Made by a program: the position numbers and the translations under genes. The notes under the pieces are model-generated. The model did no database searches and had not been told where the DNA came from. It saw nothing but the letters and a program-made list of their open reading frames with translations. Below are positions 1 through 11,200 of a DNA stretch of 64,000 nt, one piece after another. Source of the DNA: Adineta ricciae. Its lineage: Eukaryota > Rotifera > Eurotatoria > Adinetida > Adinetidae. How positions within the stretch are numbered: the stretch's first letter is position 1; each line of letters begins with the position of its first letter. Where the stretch lies: assembly GCA_905250025.1 (NCBI GenBank), contig CAJNOJ010000277.1, forward strand, positions 1-64,000. The letters are read 5' to 3'.

Positions 1-308
1 TCTTCCTCTTCTCTTTCTTTTTCGATTAAAATATTTCGATATTGTTGAGCTGTTTGTTGAATTAATTCGATCGATTTCTTTTCCCATTGATCAATTTGTT
101 TCATCGAGGAAGAAACGGGTTGTTTTTGATTGATTTCATCTCTAAACTGATCATAATCATTGATAATCATGTGGAAATCTTCGTTTAAACTCTGCAGATG
201 TTTTGTTAAATCTTCAAAACAAAACTCTTTTGAACAACCTCGGCAAGGATAAATGATTTTGTCTTTGTTACAAACGAAACATTGTTTTTTGTTATTTGCC
301 ATTGCCAT
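1..308 (-). CDS. B-box-like zinc-binding / coiled-coil protein, N-terminal part (runs off left edge), version A
   Basis: Reads leftwards from an ATG at 308 and stays open to the window edge, so only about the first 100 residues are seen. The N-terminus has zinc-ligand-like residues C10, C13, C22, C25, C30 and H37. This is the same spacing as in the B-box/SPRY-like gene at 47021, so the two are paralogous heads. A charged, helix-prone coiled-coil segment follows with the motif KQIDQWEKKS, close to KQIDQWEQSS in that paralogue. A TRIM-like protein without a RING is the best description; its cellular role is unknown. A second ATG lies two codons in. The copy at 23780-23970 is the same gene in version B. 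Confidence 0.7.
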   Translation of the reverse strand, partial: MAMANNKKQCFVCNKDKIIYPCRGCSKEFCFEDLTKHLQSLNEDFHMIINDYDQFRDEINQKQPVSSSMKQIDQWEKKSIELIQQTAQQYRNILIEKEREEE

Positions 309-448
309 TACTTTGAAGAAAATGATCGAAAGTAAAAAAAACGATCGATGTGAATCGAAAAGAATCAATGTGAACAAAACAAAAATAGTTGGAAGAAAAT
401 TTAGTTTAAATAAATCTGAATCATCATGAAAACAATCGCAGAAGAAGA

Positions 449-751
449 ATGAAAAAGAAGAAATTTCGTTGGAGAATTTTTCATCAAAATCGAATTTGTT
501 TCTTTTTCTCCTCTTGGAAAAATCCCAGAAAACCGAATAAAAAGATCAATCGATCTGATTTTGTTAATCAAAAGACGAGGATTTATTTACAACAGTCGAC
601 TGATGTTTCACAGTTTTCAACTTTATCGGAGAAAATCAGAATAATTAAGGATGTGAAACTCTTTGATTTGTTCGAAATGATCTTTATTAACGATGAACCA
701 TTAGACGAAGATGTCTTTCACTTGACAAATTATTCGTTGAATAGCGAATAG
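449..751 (+). CDS. hypothetical small basic protein (doubtful)
   Basis: An open frame of 100 codons diverges from the B-box gene on its left (ATG to ATG about 140 bp). The frame is open in both versions of the locus (partner at 24082-24375) and most differences preserve it until the last dozen codons, where an indel gives different C-termini. The protein is lysine/arginine-rich at the start and acidic at the end, with no signal peptide, membrane segment or domain that I recognise. It may be a real small gene or conserved upstream sequence; I would not rely on it. Confidence 0.25.
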   Translation: MKKKKFRWRIFHQNRICFFFSSWKNPRKPNKKINRSDFVNQKTRIYLQQSTDVSQFSTLSEKIRIIKDVKLFDLFEMIFINDEPLDEDVFHLTNYSLNSE

Positions 752-1377
752 AAATTCATGTTTTCAATAGAAACAGAATTTAATATTGTGATTGTTTAAA
801 TCTTCAAATTGAACTTTTATTCGTTTTTCAGCTGAACATGAAAATTTTTCTAATGTACCAAGATTTTTGTTTATTCTCCTCTTATAACATTACTAAATTT
901 GTATGGATCAATTGATGTGATTTTTTTTCTCGTTTGTCGATCTGAACAAAACACGACATGTAGAAATATTTTTGTCTCTACATTATTTTGTCTTCAAATA
1001 TGAAATAAAGCTCAGGTGTTCTTCTCTCATTTACCCCAAACATCCTCTTCTCTTTCTTCTTATATTCTCTTGTTTGTACTTTATCGAATCTTCTACTTCT
1101 ATTCTTTTTCTTCACTTTTTACCCAAATAAAGTTTTATCCAATGTAAATTTTCGTTTGTTCACTTGATCTGAATTCTCTTCTCTCTATTTTCCTCGTAAT
1201 TTACAAAATGATTTTACATCAATTCAAAGTTGACTGTTTCAAAGTTTTCATCGTTTTGAAAAATATTTGTGAAAGATGTAATTAATCACATATTGGCAAA
1301 CTTATTTTCCTTGTAGAATACTCAACACGCTTTCTCACACTTTAGCTCATAGATATTTATCAGTGGAAAAAAATTCA
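752..1377. other. intergenic, nothing recognised
   Basis: AT-rich sequence with pyrimidine-rich runs (about 1010-1190) and no open frame or RNA gene that I can support. Version B has the same stretch at 24376-25008 with scattered substitutions and small indels. Confidence 0.6.
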
Positions 1378-1795
1378 AAATCAGTGTTGGTTTGTCGGTG
1401 GAGGATTAGTCGGATTGTCAACGACCCTTTTTCTACGATGATGTGGAGGGTGTACTGTACTAGTTGCCCAATTACGAGAGTTCAGTGGAAAACAATACAC
1501 TTTGTCTGCTGACTATATGGTAGCGGCAAATGGTCATGATAGTCCGATTTGTAGAATATTAGGTATTAATTGTAGTAGACGTGGTCATATTCGTTCTGTA
1601 CGAAGTGCTCTGTTTTCTGCGCAACTTGAAGAATATCGTCAGTCAGGAGTCAGACAGTTCAAAATAAAACAGCCAGATTTTGAAGATTTCTTTACGACCT
1701 GTACAAACCCGCCCAAACATATGATAGTTTCTCACATTCGTCCAGGATTTCTGAAAAAAGAAGAAGAGGCATTTGATAAGAGAGGTGAACCTTGA
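1378..1795 (+). pseudogene. FAD-dependent aromatic-ring monooxygenase remnant, version A
   Basis: Translating across the stretch gives a dinucleotide-binding signature (FVGGGLVGLSTTLFLR, about 1390-1437), a stop, then TVLVAQLREF. This runs directly into the middle motif of flavin monooxygenases: SADYMVAANGHDSP (the family's 'ADGxxSxxR'-type motif), GHIRSVRSALF and SGVRQFKI. In a complete enzyme of the PheA/TfdB-like family more than a hundred residues separate the two motifs, so this copy has an internal deletion, at least one stop and no C-terminal half. It cannot make an active enzyme. Such enzymes are common in bacteria and fungi, so a horizontally acquired origin is plausible but is inference. 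Version B (25009-25373) carries further, different lesions. Confidence 0.65.
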
Positions 1796-1834
1796 AATAA
1801 AGTAAAAGATAAAGTTGTGCTAAATAATGTTCAG

Positions 1835-1840
1835 AAAAAA
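1835..1840 (-). terminator. RNA polymerase III terminator of tRNA-Thr (version A)
   Basis: A run of six T on the minus strand starts 5 nt after the tRNA 3' end, the usual pol III stop signal. The same run follows the second tRNA copy at 25413-25418. Confidence 0.75.
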
Positions 1841-1844
1841 GAAA

Positions 1845-1916
1845 TGCCTCCACGCAGGATTGAACTACGGACCTCCAGTTTACGAGACTGGCGCTCTACC
1901 ACTGAGCTATAGAGGC
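1845..1916 (-). tRNA. tRNA-Thr (anticodon CGU), version A
   Basis: Folded by hand on the minus strand as 72 nt. The acceptor stem GCCTCTA/TGGAGGC has one G-T pair and a discriminator A. The D-arm is GCTC/GAGC with loop AGTGGTA. The anticodon stem CCAGT/ACTGG has loop CTCGTAA, giving anticodon CGT (reads ACG, Thr). The T-arm is CGTAG/CTGCG with loop TTCAATC. There is no intron and CCA is not encoded. Confidence 0.95.
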
Positions 1917-2355
1917 CGACAGTTAAACTTATGCAGAAAATCGAGCTTTATCTTATAAAAAAACAGAAGCATTCCTCTAGGACGGAATCCTAAATACAAA
2001 TATTTTAATTTTCTCTTGTGTGAAAAATACACGTAAAATCTCTTGGGAGAAAATTTATTTGACGAAAGAGTACGAGTTTTATATGTCGGTATATCAATAT
2101 CATTATGTATTGTTGATTTATGCGAAGGAAAAATCATATTTCTTGTTTTCGCGTCATCGACAGAACTGTAAAAAAAATTGTGCAAACATAACGATGACAT
2201 CATCATGGGTTATTCCTTCGGAACCATGCAGTATGTTGGGAAAGATATACGCATATAAATTAAAGCGCTCTATCGCAGTATTTGTTTTGAGCAACATTGT
2301 TCGAAACTTGACATGTAAGTACATTGCATCATTTCAAAAGCCAATTTGATTGAAA
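1917..2355. other. intergenic / upstream region of the UEV-ART gene
   Basis: Lies between the tRNA and the UEV-ART start. Open frames occur on both strands, but they are broken in version B (25495-25910), so I do not call them genes. Presumably it contains the UEV-ART promoter; no clear TATA box was identified. Confidence 0.5.
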
Positions 2356-3808
2356 ATGTCAAACATTTTCTCAAGGACGACAATGATCAGACGACAATCT
2401 ACGCGTGAAATCAAAGAGATGATTGAACTAGCACAAGTAGGAACACATCGGATAAGTATTTGACATTTTCTGTATTTATTTAAGCCCATCAATGGTGACT
2501 TAGTTCAAACACATATTCTCGCAGCATGTGTATCAACCGTTGGTTATTTGCTTTTAAAATTACGTGAATACTATTATGAAGACGGAATATCAAGGGAGTT
2601 ACTTTGTCTAGTTGGAACAGTTAAATGTCGGTATAAAGGAAGTCAGTATAATATTCCAATTGAAATATGGGTCCAACCTGACCATCCGAATACTGCACCG
2701 ATAGCGTATGTTAAACCAACACCGGAAATGTATATATCATCCAATTGCAAACATGCTCTACCTGATGGAACGATCAGAATAGCATATTTGACGCATTGGG
2801 ATCATGTATAAAAATATAGAGGATAACTTTTTCGATTGATTTTAGTTTCAATTTCTTTTAGACAATTAGTTCTATAGAAGGCTTATTGCAAGCAATGTCA
2901 CAAGTATTTTCACAGCAACCTCCTGTATATTCAATTGGTAATGGTACCATTCATCCGATCCAATATCAACCAGCAGCTACAAATACAGCTTCGCCAACAT
3001 TTCACAGTATAGTTTATCAATAACATGTCATGATCAAAGAATATTTTTCTCTTCAGATCCGACGACCAGTGCAGCATCAAATTCTGATATTCACCAAAGA
3101 AATAATTCTCATCGATTTTCCGATATTCTCGCCGAACCAAAACGAATGCTCTTACCTATTCAAGGTTATGAAAACATGTCTCTTGTTTCTCTTGAACAAG
3201 CCGTACAACCTCTTATTCCTTTCGTTCCACAAGTCGAACAGATGGTCTGGATTGCTAAACAAAACTGCCTTGATCCACAACATGGTTTAACTGCCGATGA
3301 ATCAGCGGCTATCATGATTTACACGATGGGATGGGAACCAAATGAATCTTCGTTCTATCTTATTCTAAATCAAACATTACGGTCGCCGAATCGTGATCAA
3401 CTAAAACCTTGGTTTTTGTATCTGCGATTGATCATTAATGCATTGGGGAAGCTTCCAACAACTCAACAGAATGTTTACCGAGGCGTGAAGTTAGATTTAA
3501 GCGATCAATATAAAAAAGATAGCACTGTTGTTTGGTGGGGATTTTCTTCATGTACATCATCAATTGAAAAGCTTGAAAATGAACATTTTTTGGGGAAAAC
3601 TGGCGAACGCACTTTCTTCAGTATTGAATGTAAATCAGGTAAAAGTATTCAATCACATTCATACTATGAAACAGAAGATGAAGTTCTGCTTCTTCCTGCT
3701 CGACAATTCCGCGTTACTGGCTGTCTTGATCAAGGAAATGGTTTACATCACATTACATTAAAAGAAATCGATCCGCCATTCGATCTTCTCAAACTACCAA
3801 CGATATGA
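2356..3808 (+). CDS. UEV domain-ADP-ribosyltransferase fusion protein, version A
   Basis: Exons 2356-2436, 2485-2805, 2862-3006 and 3057-3808 join to 432 residues; the introns are 48-56 bp GT-AG. Residues about 20-180 match the ubiquitin E2 variant (UEV) domain of TSG101: GISRELLCLVGTV, YNIPIEIWVQPDHP, APIAYVKPTPEM, LTHWDHV, and EGLLQAMSQVFSQQPPVYS at its end. There is no E2 catalytic-cysteine context, as expected for a UEV. After a polar linker, residues about 215-432 form an R-S-E class mono-ADP-ribosyltransferase: VYRGVK (Arg near 324), WWGFSSCTSS (Ser near 336) and the ExE motif in YETEDEV (Glu near 379 and 381). I infer that it binds ubiquitin or a PTAP-like peptide and modifies proteins with NAD-derived ADP-ribose in the cytoplasm. 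No signal peptide is seen. All motifs are kept in version B. Confidence 0.88.
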
Positions 3809-3881
3809 CTTGAAGGAGCGATTTTTATTCATTTGTAGTCTGGAGAAAAAAAAACGAATGCTTTTGACAATAAATTTTTGC

Positions 3882-4552
3882 TCAGTTTGTACAATCATAT
3901 TTCAATGAAAAGATCTTCGGATAGCCGTAGCATGGATCTGAGAAAAATACATTATTCACCACAAATTGACATGTTGAACTACCTGAGCTTGTCGCACAGT
4001 AAGAGGTAACGTTTTGAGTAACATTCATTTCAATACAACCAGTGGGATGGCAAAGGCATCCTGAATCATCGCGAACTCCATAGAAAGCATCCAGAATTCT
4101 AATGTTTGGTGTAGGTGATGTGCAATTGGCGGTTATAGTGGTCCCTTCCGCTACATCACCTATCGTTTGAACTCCTACATAATATAATAATAAGGAAATT
4201 TAGACGAAAATATCTGTAAAAGTTTACCACTAGTGATTGAATCGTTGATGGGCAACGAAGAGAAATAAACTGAACTTTCAAAATTGTTTGTCAATAGTAA
4301 GTAACGTGTGGTAACATTCGGAGAAAATGTTTCGCATGTAGCATTATTTCGGAAACAATTAAAGGACGAAATTGATAATGGATTGTTAAGCATGATGCAA
4401 AGACATTCATCACAAGAACCATTGATAAGGACGGATGAGTTGGAATTCAGGATTTTCATCGAAACATTGTGAATTACTGGAAATACTTTCGCATAAACAG
4501 AATATTGTGCAAAATATAAAGAGAACACGATGTAAAGTGTTACACGTAACAT
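3882..4552 (-). CDS. secreted protein with C-terminal SUEL-type lectin domain, version A
   Basis: Minus-strand exons 4552-4228 and 4174-3882 join across a 53-bp intron to 205 residues. A signal peptide (MLRVTLYIVFSLYFAQYSVYA) is followed by an N-terminal domain rich in N-glycosylation sequons with a cysteine cluster (SCDECLC, FNCF, ATCETF). Residues about 118-205 resemble the SUEL/galactose-binding lectin domain: ANCTSPTPNIRILDAFYG, paired cysteines, NNVFFSDPCYG and a terminal KYDC. It is presumably secreted or coelomic and may bind sugars; the ligand is unknown. It is convergent with the UEV-ART gene, with only about 75 bp between stops, and AATAAA-like sequences lie in that gap. Confidence 0.75.
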
Positions 4553-5204
4553 TTTGATTGATAGTCTGACAATGGAGAAAATCGAACTTTTCCTCTTATT
4601 CAGGACACTTAAGTACGTTCCTTAGTATTTTAAACGAAGAAAGGTAAATACTCAAGTGTCATTCATTGTAACATGCTATTAATAATTGACACTGTAGATA
4701 AAGAAAATTCTCATCAACAATTGAAAACTTAGCAACGTATACAACGTGAATTTTGAATTAGGAATTGAAATCAACCTGGATGGTTGTAATGAACTTCAAG
4801 CTTAGCGTCATGTCTCATCTCCATCTCGATTATTTCAAGATTTGAAAACAATCAAACTGCAGACTTTCTCCTTGAAAATTTTCTCGTTCTGCTTTCACAT
4901 GTGTGTATGTTTTTTTTCTTCTGTTCCTTTTGTAGAGATAAATATTCAAGTCGCACACCACGTTTGTGAGAACAAATCAAAATGAATAAAAAAAAATGTT
5001 ATCGTTGTCTTCAACAGTCTTTCATGCAAAATACACCAGACCGAATGTAACAGTGTCTATCGTCTAAATAAACTTTTTGAAGATAAAAAGCCCTCTTTAT
5101 TGCTAAAGAACATTAACACCAACTTTCTTTTTTCCAACTTAGAGTAAACTCATCTAACAAAACGAACAAACAAAACCACTCCAGACGACAAATACTTATT
5201 TTCA
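4553..5204. other. divergent intergenic region between the lectin and RNF213-like genes
   Basis: About 650 bp, conserved in version B (28112-28755) with small indels. It should hold the promoters of both divergent genes. I see no coding frame, no RNA gene and no convincing TATA element. Confidence 0.5.
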
Positions 5205-8200
5205 ATGTCACATCCTCACTCAAGAACATCTGTTGCCAATCCTGTGTCTGAACAAAGTGCTCGTCGAAATCAGCCATCAGATCATGCAAAGGCTATACAA
5301 GACCTCTTTCAAAGTCCTTCTACAAGACAAGAATTCACTGATCTCGTTTATGAATGGTTTTCGAAATATGATCTATACAATCAACAATATCAAAACAATC
5401 GTCTTTATAAAGATACTAAATTTATAATACAGTATGTTAAAGAGACTTTAGTAACACCTAAAGATCCGAATCTATTGCCACTACGCATCGATGCATATTT
5501 CTATATACTTTGTCGAATTGTGGAATATACAATGTCCGAAAATGGACTGATGGATCCGATGGAAGACTTTCGACGGGTATTATTGATGAAATTGGGACAA
5601 GAATTCAAATCATCCAAAGGCAAGAGTCCGGAATTATATACGACGCAGAGAGAGATACTCAGAAGAATAAACATAAAAAAGCATCTGTCATCATTCACTG
5701 ATATCAAAGATGCATCAATGTTGATTCAATTACTTGCAATGTGTAAACTAATATTTCAATCTACTACTATCGTGCACGAAACATGTCTCTGTTGGCTTGA
5801 CCTCTTACACGATGTTAAACAGTGGAAAGTATCGCTAGCAGATTTTGTCAAACAATACGCTACTTACAAGGAGACATTCAAACCGTTATTTCCTCTTGAT
5901 GCACCGGCGTTCATCTACCTTATGCGAGTGACATATTCATCGAAAGAAGACCAACCTATTTCATTTGAAACTATTCGTAATATGTTATCTTTAATAGAAC
6001 TGAAATACGAAGCGTTCTTCTCTGAGTATCGAGTGTTGTTCGCTGAAAATATCAAACAGAACTTTTATGAATATCCTTATATCGCCAGCTTACTACAAAG
6101 CCTTTGTTCACCCAACGTCATCCACTATCTCGAGTTCTATTTAGAGGATTATGTCTTAAATACTTCGTTTAGTAGATTGTGGAATTGGCTGTTGTATTAT
6201 ACGGAACACCATGAACTGAAATCTAAAATGGAATCTAGTCTGATCTCAATCATGAGAAATCATACAATGAGAATATCCCTGGCAGAACTCAATCATTGCT
6301 GTCAAATGACGAATAGTTCCATTGAGAAACTGAAAAATATAAACCTGATTCGACTGTCTCGAGTTCTACAAGAAGTGATTTATGTGACTCTCAATATGGA
6401 ACTTTACCGTCAAGTCTATCAACATCAAATTTTAGAGCAAGATGCGAAACAAATTCTGATGGTTCTACTGAAAATGAATTGGACGTTTGAATATACAAAA
6501 CCAACGTATTTATTTATTGTTTTACACTTGCTCTTTATTCCAAAAGATTCAAGTCGAAACAAATTTGAGAAACTTACATATTTATTTCATAGATTCAATG
6601 AATTCAATGAGCCGATATGTAAAAAACTAAAACCTGAGAAAGGTGTACAAGTTCAGTGGTTAAATGATTATTTTTCCTTCGTTCCGAATGATTGGCTTCT
6701 CTTAAATCAAGATAACTATGAAGAACTCTGCAGCGCTCATCAGAATAACCAATGGTCATTATACATTTGGTCGAAAATTGTCTACTCAAGTGCTATCAAC
6801 GTCGATTTCACGAAAGATAGTGAACTTCTTATAGCTATGAATGAACGATTAGTCGAAGTTCAACGGTGTCAGACTAACGATATATTTACACGTATTTTCG
6901 TTAAAAGTTTGTTTGAATGCGTCATGAAGAAACATAGTAAATCGCTACTGTGGCTTCCAAATATTCAACCTATGATTGAATACGTTCTGAATGCTCGCGA
7001 TACTGATTTGCCTGGTATTGACAAATCAACCGTGAACAATTTTGTGGAAATCGTGCAGACGTCAATCCGAACTGCCCTTACATTGGAAAGCGAATCCATC
7101 ACATATCGCCGGCTAAAGCAACCATCCATTGTACCGTTGCTTCTTTCGCACATGGACTTCGAGTGTATTCTCAACGCTGTTGATCCCCAACAGTACAAAT
7201 TTCCGATTACAAGCTTGGGTATTAATGATATTATGTATGCACAGACTCCTGATGATATCGACATTCGTAATTTGAAACCGGAGAAAGAATTCTTCGAACG
7301 ATTTATAAAACAAACGAATGATTGGCTGGATTGGTTTGAAAAATTCGTGAATATATTTTTGTACATTGTTGAATGGTTTCGAACTAACAAGATGGAAGGA
7401 GCCGATGAGCTCTATGAAGATATGTACCGATTAAGGTATGATTCGTCAATAACCCTTCTCGCAACTAAAGCAACCATTCAAGAAATTCTGAACGTATTCG
7501 AAAATTTTACTGATTTCGAACGTTTGTCTCGTCTGTTTAATTGCGCACAAGCTTTCGAAATAACCGATTCGGGAAAGCTGAGTACACCGGATCAATACGA
7601 ACCTTTTCTTAAGGAAACAAAACGACTTCGATCGAATGATACATTTACAGTGAATCCTAAGACAACCGACGAAAAACTTCTTTATATTGATTGTCGTCGT
7701 CACATACGTTGGTCACTTGCATGTGAACAAGTTCCGGATCAAGTCGTCATCGAATACCAAGTAAATGGCTCATCGAAAGAAATCTATCAGATATTTAACG
7801 GTAAAGATTTACCTTTAAATCAGTGCGTTCTGCGAGGAGAATTCAAAACGCAACAAGGCGGTCATTTACATATGAGAGTCGAAAATTCACAACCGAATCT
7901 GAAATACACGCTTTGGTATCAGATCAAAAACACGTCCTTGTCAACTTGTCGACTCTTCGTTGGTATCTTCGACATTGAATGTAAAAAATCTTTCAAGCCA
8001 CCGAATGATATAATCAAAAGGAACGAGTTGAATGATGTGATAGAACGAGTGTTTTTATTTCTTGATAAATTGTTAAATGGTACCATCAGTCTAGCGACAA
8101 TGAACGAATTTCATTCAGTATTCCACGATGCGAATATCAACGTTGCGCAGGAAGTTCAAAAACTATTCGCTACACAATCTATCAGTGGTCATATACCATT

Positions 8201-11200
8201 GCAAGCAACGACTAATGATCAACAAGTAAATCAAGTGTGCAAATGGTTACAAACTTATCAGTACTACAGTCATTTGGATATCATTATCGATTGTGTACAA
8301 AAGTTCAACATAATATCAAACGATACGAATGATCAATCGGTCAATCATCTTCAAACTTTAACTCTCGATGAGAATTGTCCTCTAAGAGAAATATCCGACA
8401 CTTACAGAGATGTTTATGATCGATTTGAAAGATTGAGTAGCGAACATTTACAATTGATCAAGACTATCTTAAAATATCCGAACGTAGTCAATATGATGAA
8501 AGAAGCGAAGCTATATTCAACTGACGGTCGACGTCGATTTCAGCAGCTACAAGATAACTTAACGACACAATTTCAGCTACAAGAACGTAATAGCATGATA
8601 CTTAACTCATGGATTGCCACTTTTACATTATCTGAACCTTTTGCTTGCGATGCACACAGCTTAGAACACTTTGTTGATAATGTAGCTCGATTGACGGTAA
8701 CCGACGAGAACTCATGTGAGCATATTTTAGTTGTTAACCAAAATATTCAAACTATCGAGCTGTGGTTGTCAAATGAAGATGCAACAATGTTGGACAATGC
8801 ATTAGTTATGATGGAATATTTGTACAAAACAGGTGTGGTGAATATCCATTTGCAGCGATTGATCAACAAGCAATCGCACTATGATATCGAGTACTCGATT
8901 GGTGGTGGTGATAATAAGCAGCAGATCAAATCCACAATGCCGATGACTGATGTTGCTGATCATCGAAGACAGCTGACATTTTGTACTTCGGACTTGTTGG
9001 TTAACGAAGCGTATAGAAAGGATTTAATAACAGAACAATTGAAATTATTGGAAGTGGTTGAGAGAGTCTTTTCTATCCAAGTCAAGTTGGAGAATTCAGG
9101 TCACCCGAAATATCAATGTAAAGAAGAACATTACCAAATCTGCGATACTCTAGGTATGAGATTAGATTTTCAGAGATGAATAGCTCGTAAATATCATTTT
9201 AGATCAGCTCAAGAATATCTTAGTGGAGATAAAGTATAGATCAGATCAAGATTTACAACAGCAACAAAAACAACTCAAAGGAATCCTCGTTCAAAGGACG
9301 AGACATTTTGAATATGTTCATTGTCAATTGGATGGTCACTATAGGGCATGGATCAATGATTTAGAAAGCTATCGGAACGAAAATCCACTCTTAACATTAC
9401 TTTCCAATCGTCAAATAATGATAATGATAATTCTTTTGACGTCATCGACATCACCGAATTCAATTCGAACGCTCTTTCTCAAAAATGTTTTTCCATGTGA
9501 AGATCTTTGCAGTTGTACATCACAAATGTCAATCAAGTGTCTACAGCATTATTTAGAATCATTGAGAATAACAAATTCCGTTCTTTCTGAAGAAAAACTC
9601 GTTGAACTATACGAAAAACATCAGATTAGCGAAGAATCAACAAGCCAAACTAGTTTGAAAGCCTTATCTGATTTTATGCAAGAATTGTACATCAATAAAG
9701 AAGATTTCTATTCGAAAAATACTTTTCATGTAGAAAATCAACAGTATTTAGTTACGTTGAAGTCATCTGAACAACAGACATCGACTGATAGACGAAAATA
9801 CAGTTGGGATCGTGATGCTTATTGTGTCTTATTGAACATCTTCCGTGATCGATTACCAGCAAACTATCAAATTCTCTGGGGTTCAACAGCAACCGAGGAT
9901 GACATTCGCTTGTTTTTCCTACGTGTCCGACAGTTTGTCTCCCAATCATTTGTTATCTTAGATATCGACGAAATGCACCATCGTCTTCGTGCTCTCCTAT
10001 GGGAACAGCAAGGATCATTGAGTATCCAGCGCAAACCTCATGCAGCAGTTTATTATTTCACAAAGGAATCGATGGCCAATAGAAAAGGGATTCGACCTTT
10101 TCATATGATACCGTCATACCGAGATTCAACGAAAACATTTTTGCAATTCACTCAATTGATGAGAAGCCAAAATATCGAATTGCCCCAGATTAAGATCATT
10201 TCTGGAAAAGCCGGTGTGGGTAAGTCTCGTAGCGAAGAATTTTTGCTTCTCTGATCGAATGTGCATGACTTGTTTTATACACGCATTTCTCTTTCTCTAT
10301 TTGCATTAGGAAAAACTCATCGAATACGCAGTGAATATTCTCGACAGAATCCTTCGTGTATTACGATTAACGATCAAATCAATCTATTGACTTTGATCAG
10401 TACTCTATCTTCATTTTCATCAAATACCGAAGCATGTCTTTACATCAATATTTCTCTTCATGCACCATTCGATCAATTAAATCATCTTCTATTTTCCTTG
10501 TTTGTATGTCGATCTCTGATTGACATCGCGAGTGGATTGACATTTTCATTACCATTACAAAATCCATGGAAATTCATTATTGAAGTACCGCATACCGATA
10601 CATCTGGACTCACTCCATCGAACTACTTCAAAGAAATTCTGCCAGTCCTGTCGATTGTGTCAAGTTCGTGCTTGGAAGAAGTAACCGATGAAAATTATCA
10701 ATTATCGATGGGCCAGGAAGAAGAACTGGTCGCGCGATTCTTCAAAGCATATCAAGAAGGAACAATCGATCGTTTATCTGATGGTGACCTAACTGTTGAC
10801 TTTGCTCCACTAAACAATCGTGACGAACAACGTCAGTATATATACACTTGTTTAGACACTTATGCACACGATTTACCGCGAAATAAAATCTTCCAGCTTT
10901 CTTTCACGAAATTTTTGTACCGACGCGTTCAGTTTTTCACTAAACCTTACTATCGTTACAACTCGTTGACTCTTCGACTTGGCTCAATTGCAATGTCTCA
11001 AATGATCCAAGAAGCGAACAAGTTATCCCGAGTGGACTTTTCTTCTCATGATTACCATCGAATTTATTTAGTTTACGATAGAAACTTCGCTCTTCAACTT
11101 CTACATAATGATTGGAATTCGATCTCGTTGGAATTGAAGACCGTTTTCAAAAATATCGATCCAAAACAAAGGATCATCAATCAAGGCAAAAACTATCTCG

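Noticed and set aside
2020..2349. Plus-strand frame of 109 codons upstream of the UEV-ART gene
   Set aside because: The equivalent stretch in the other version is interrupted; no domain recognised.
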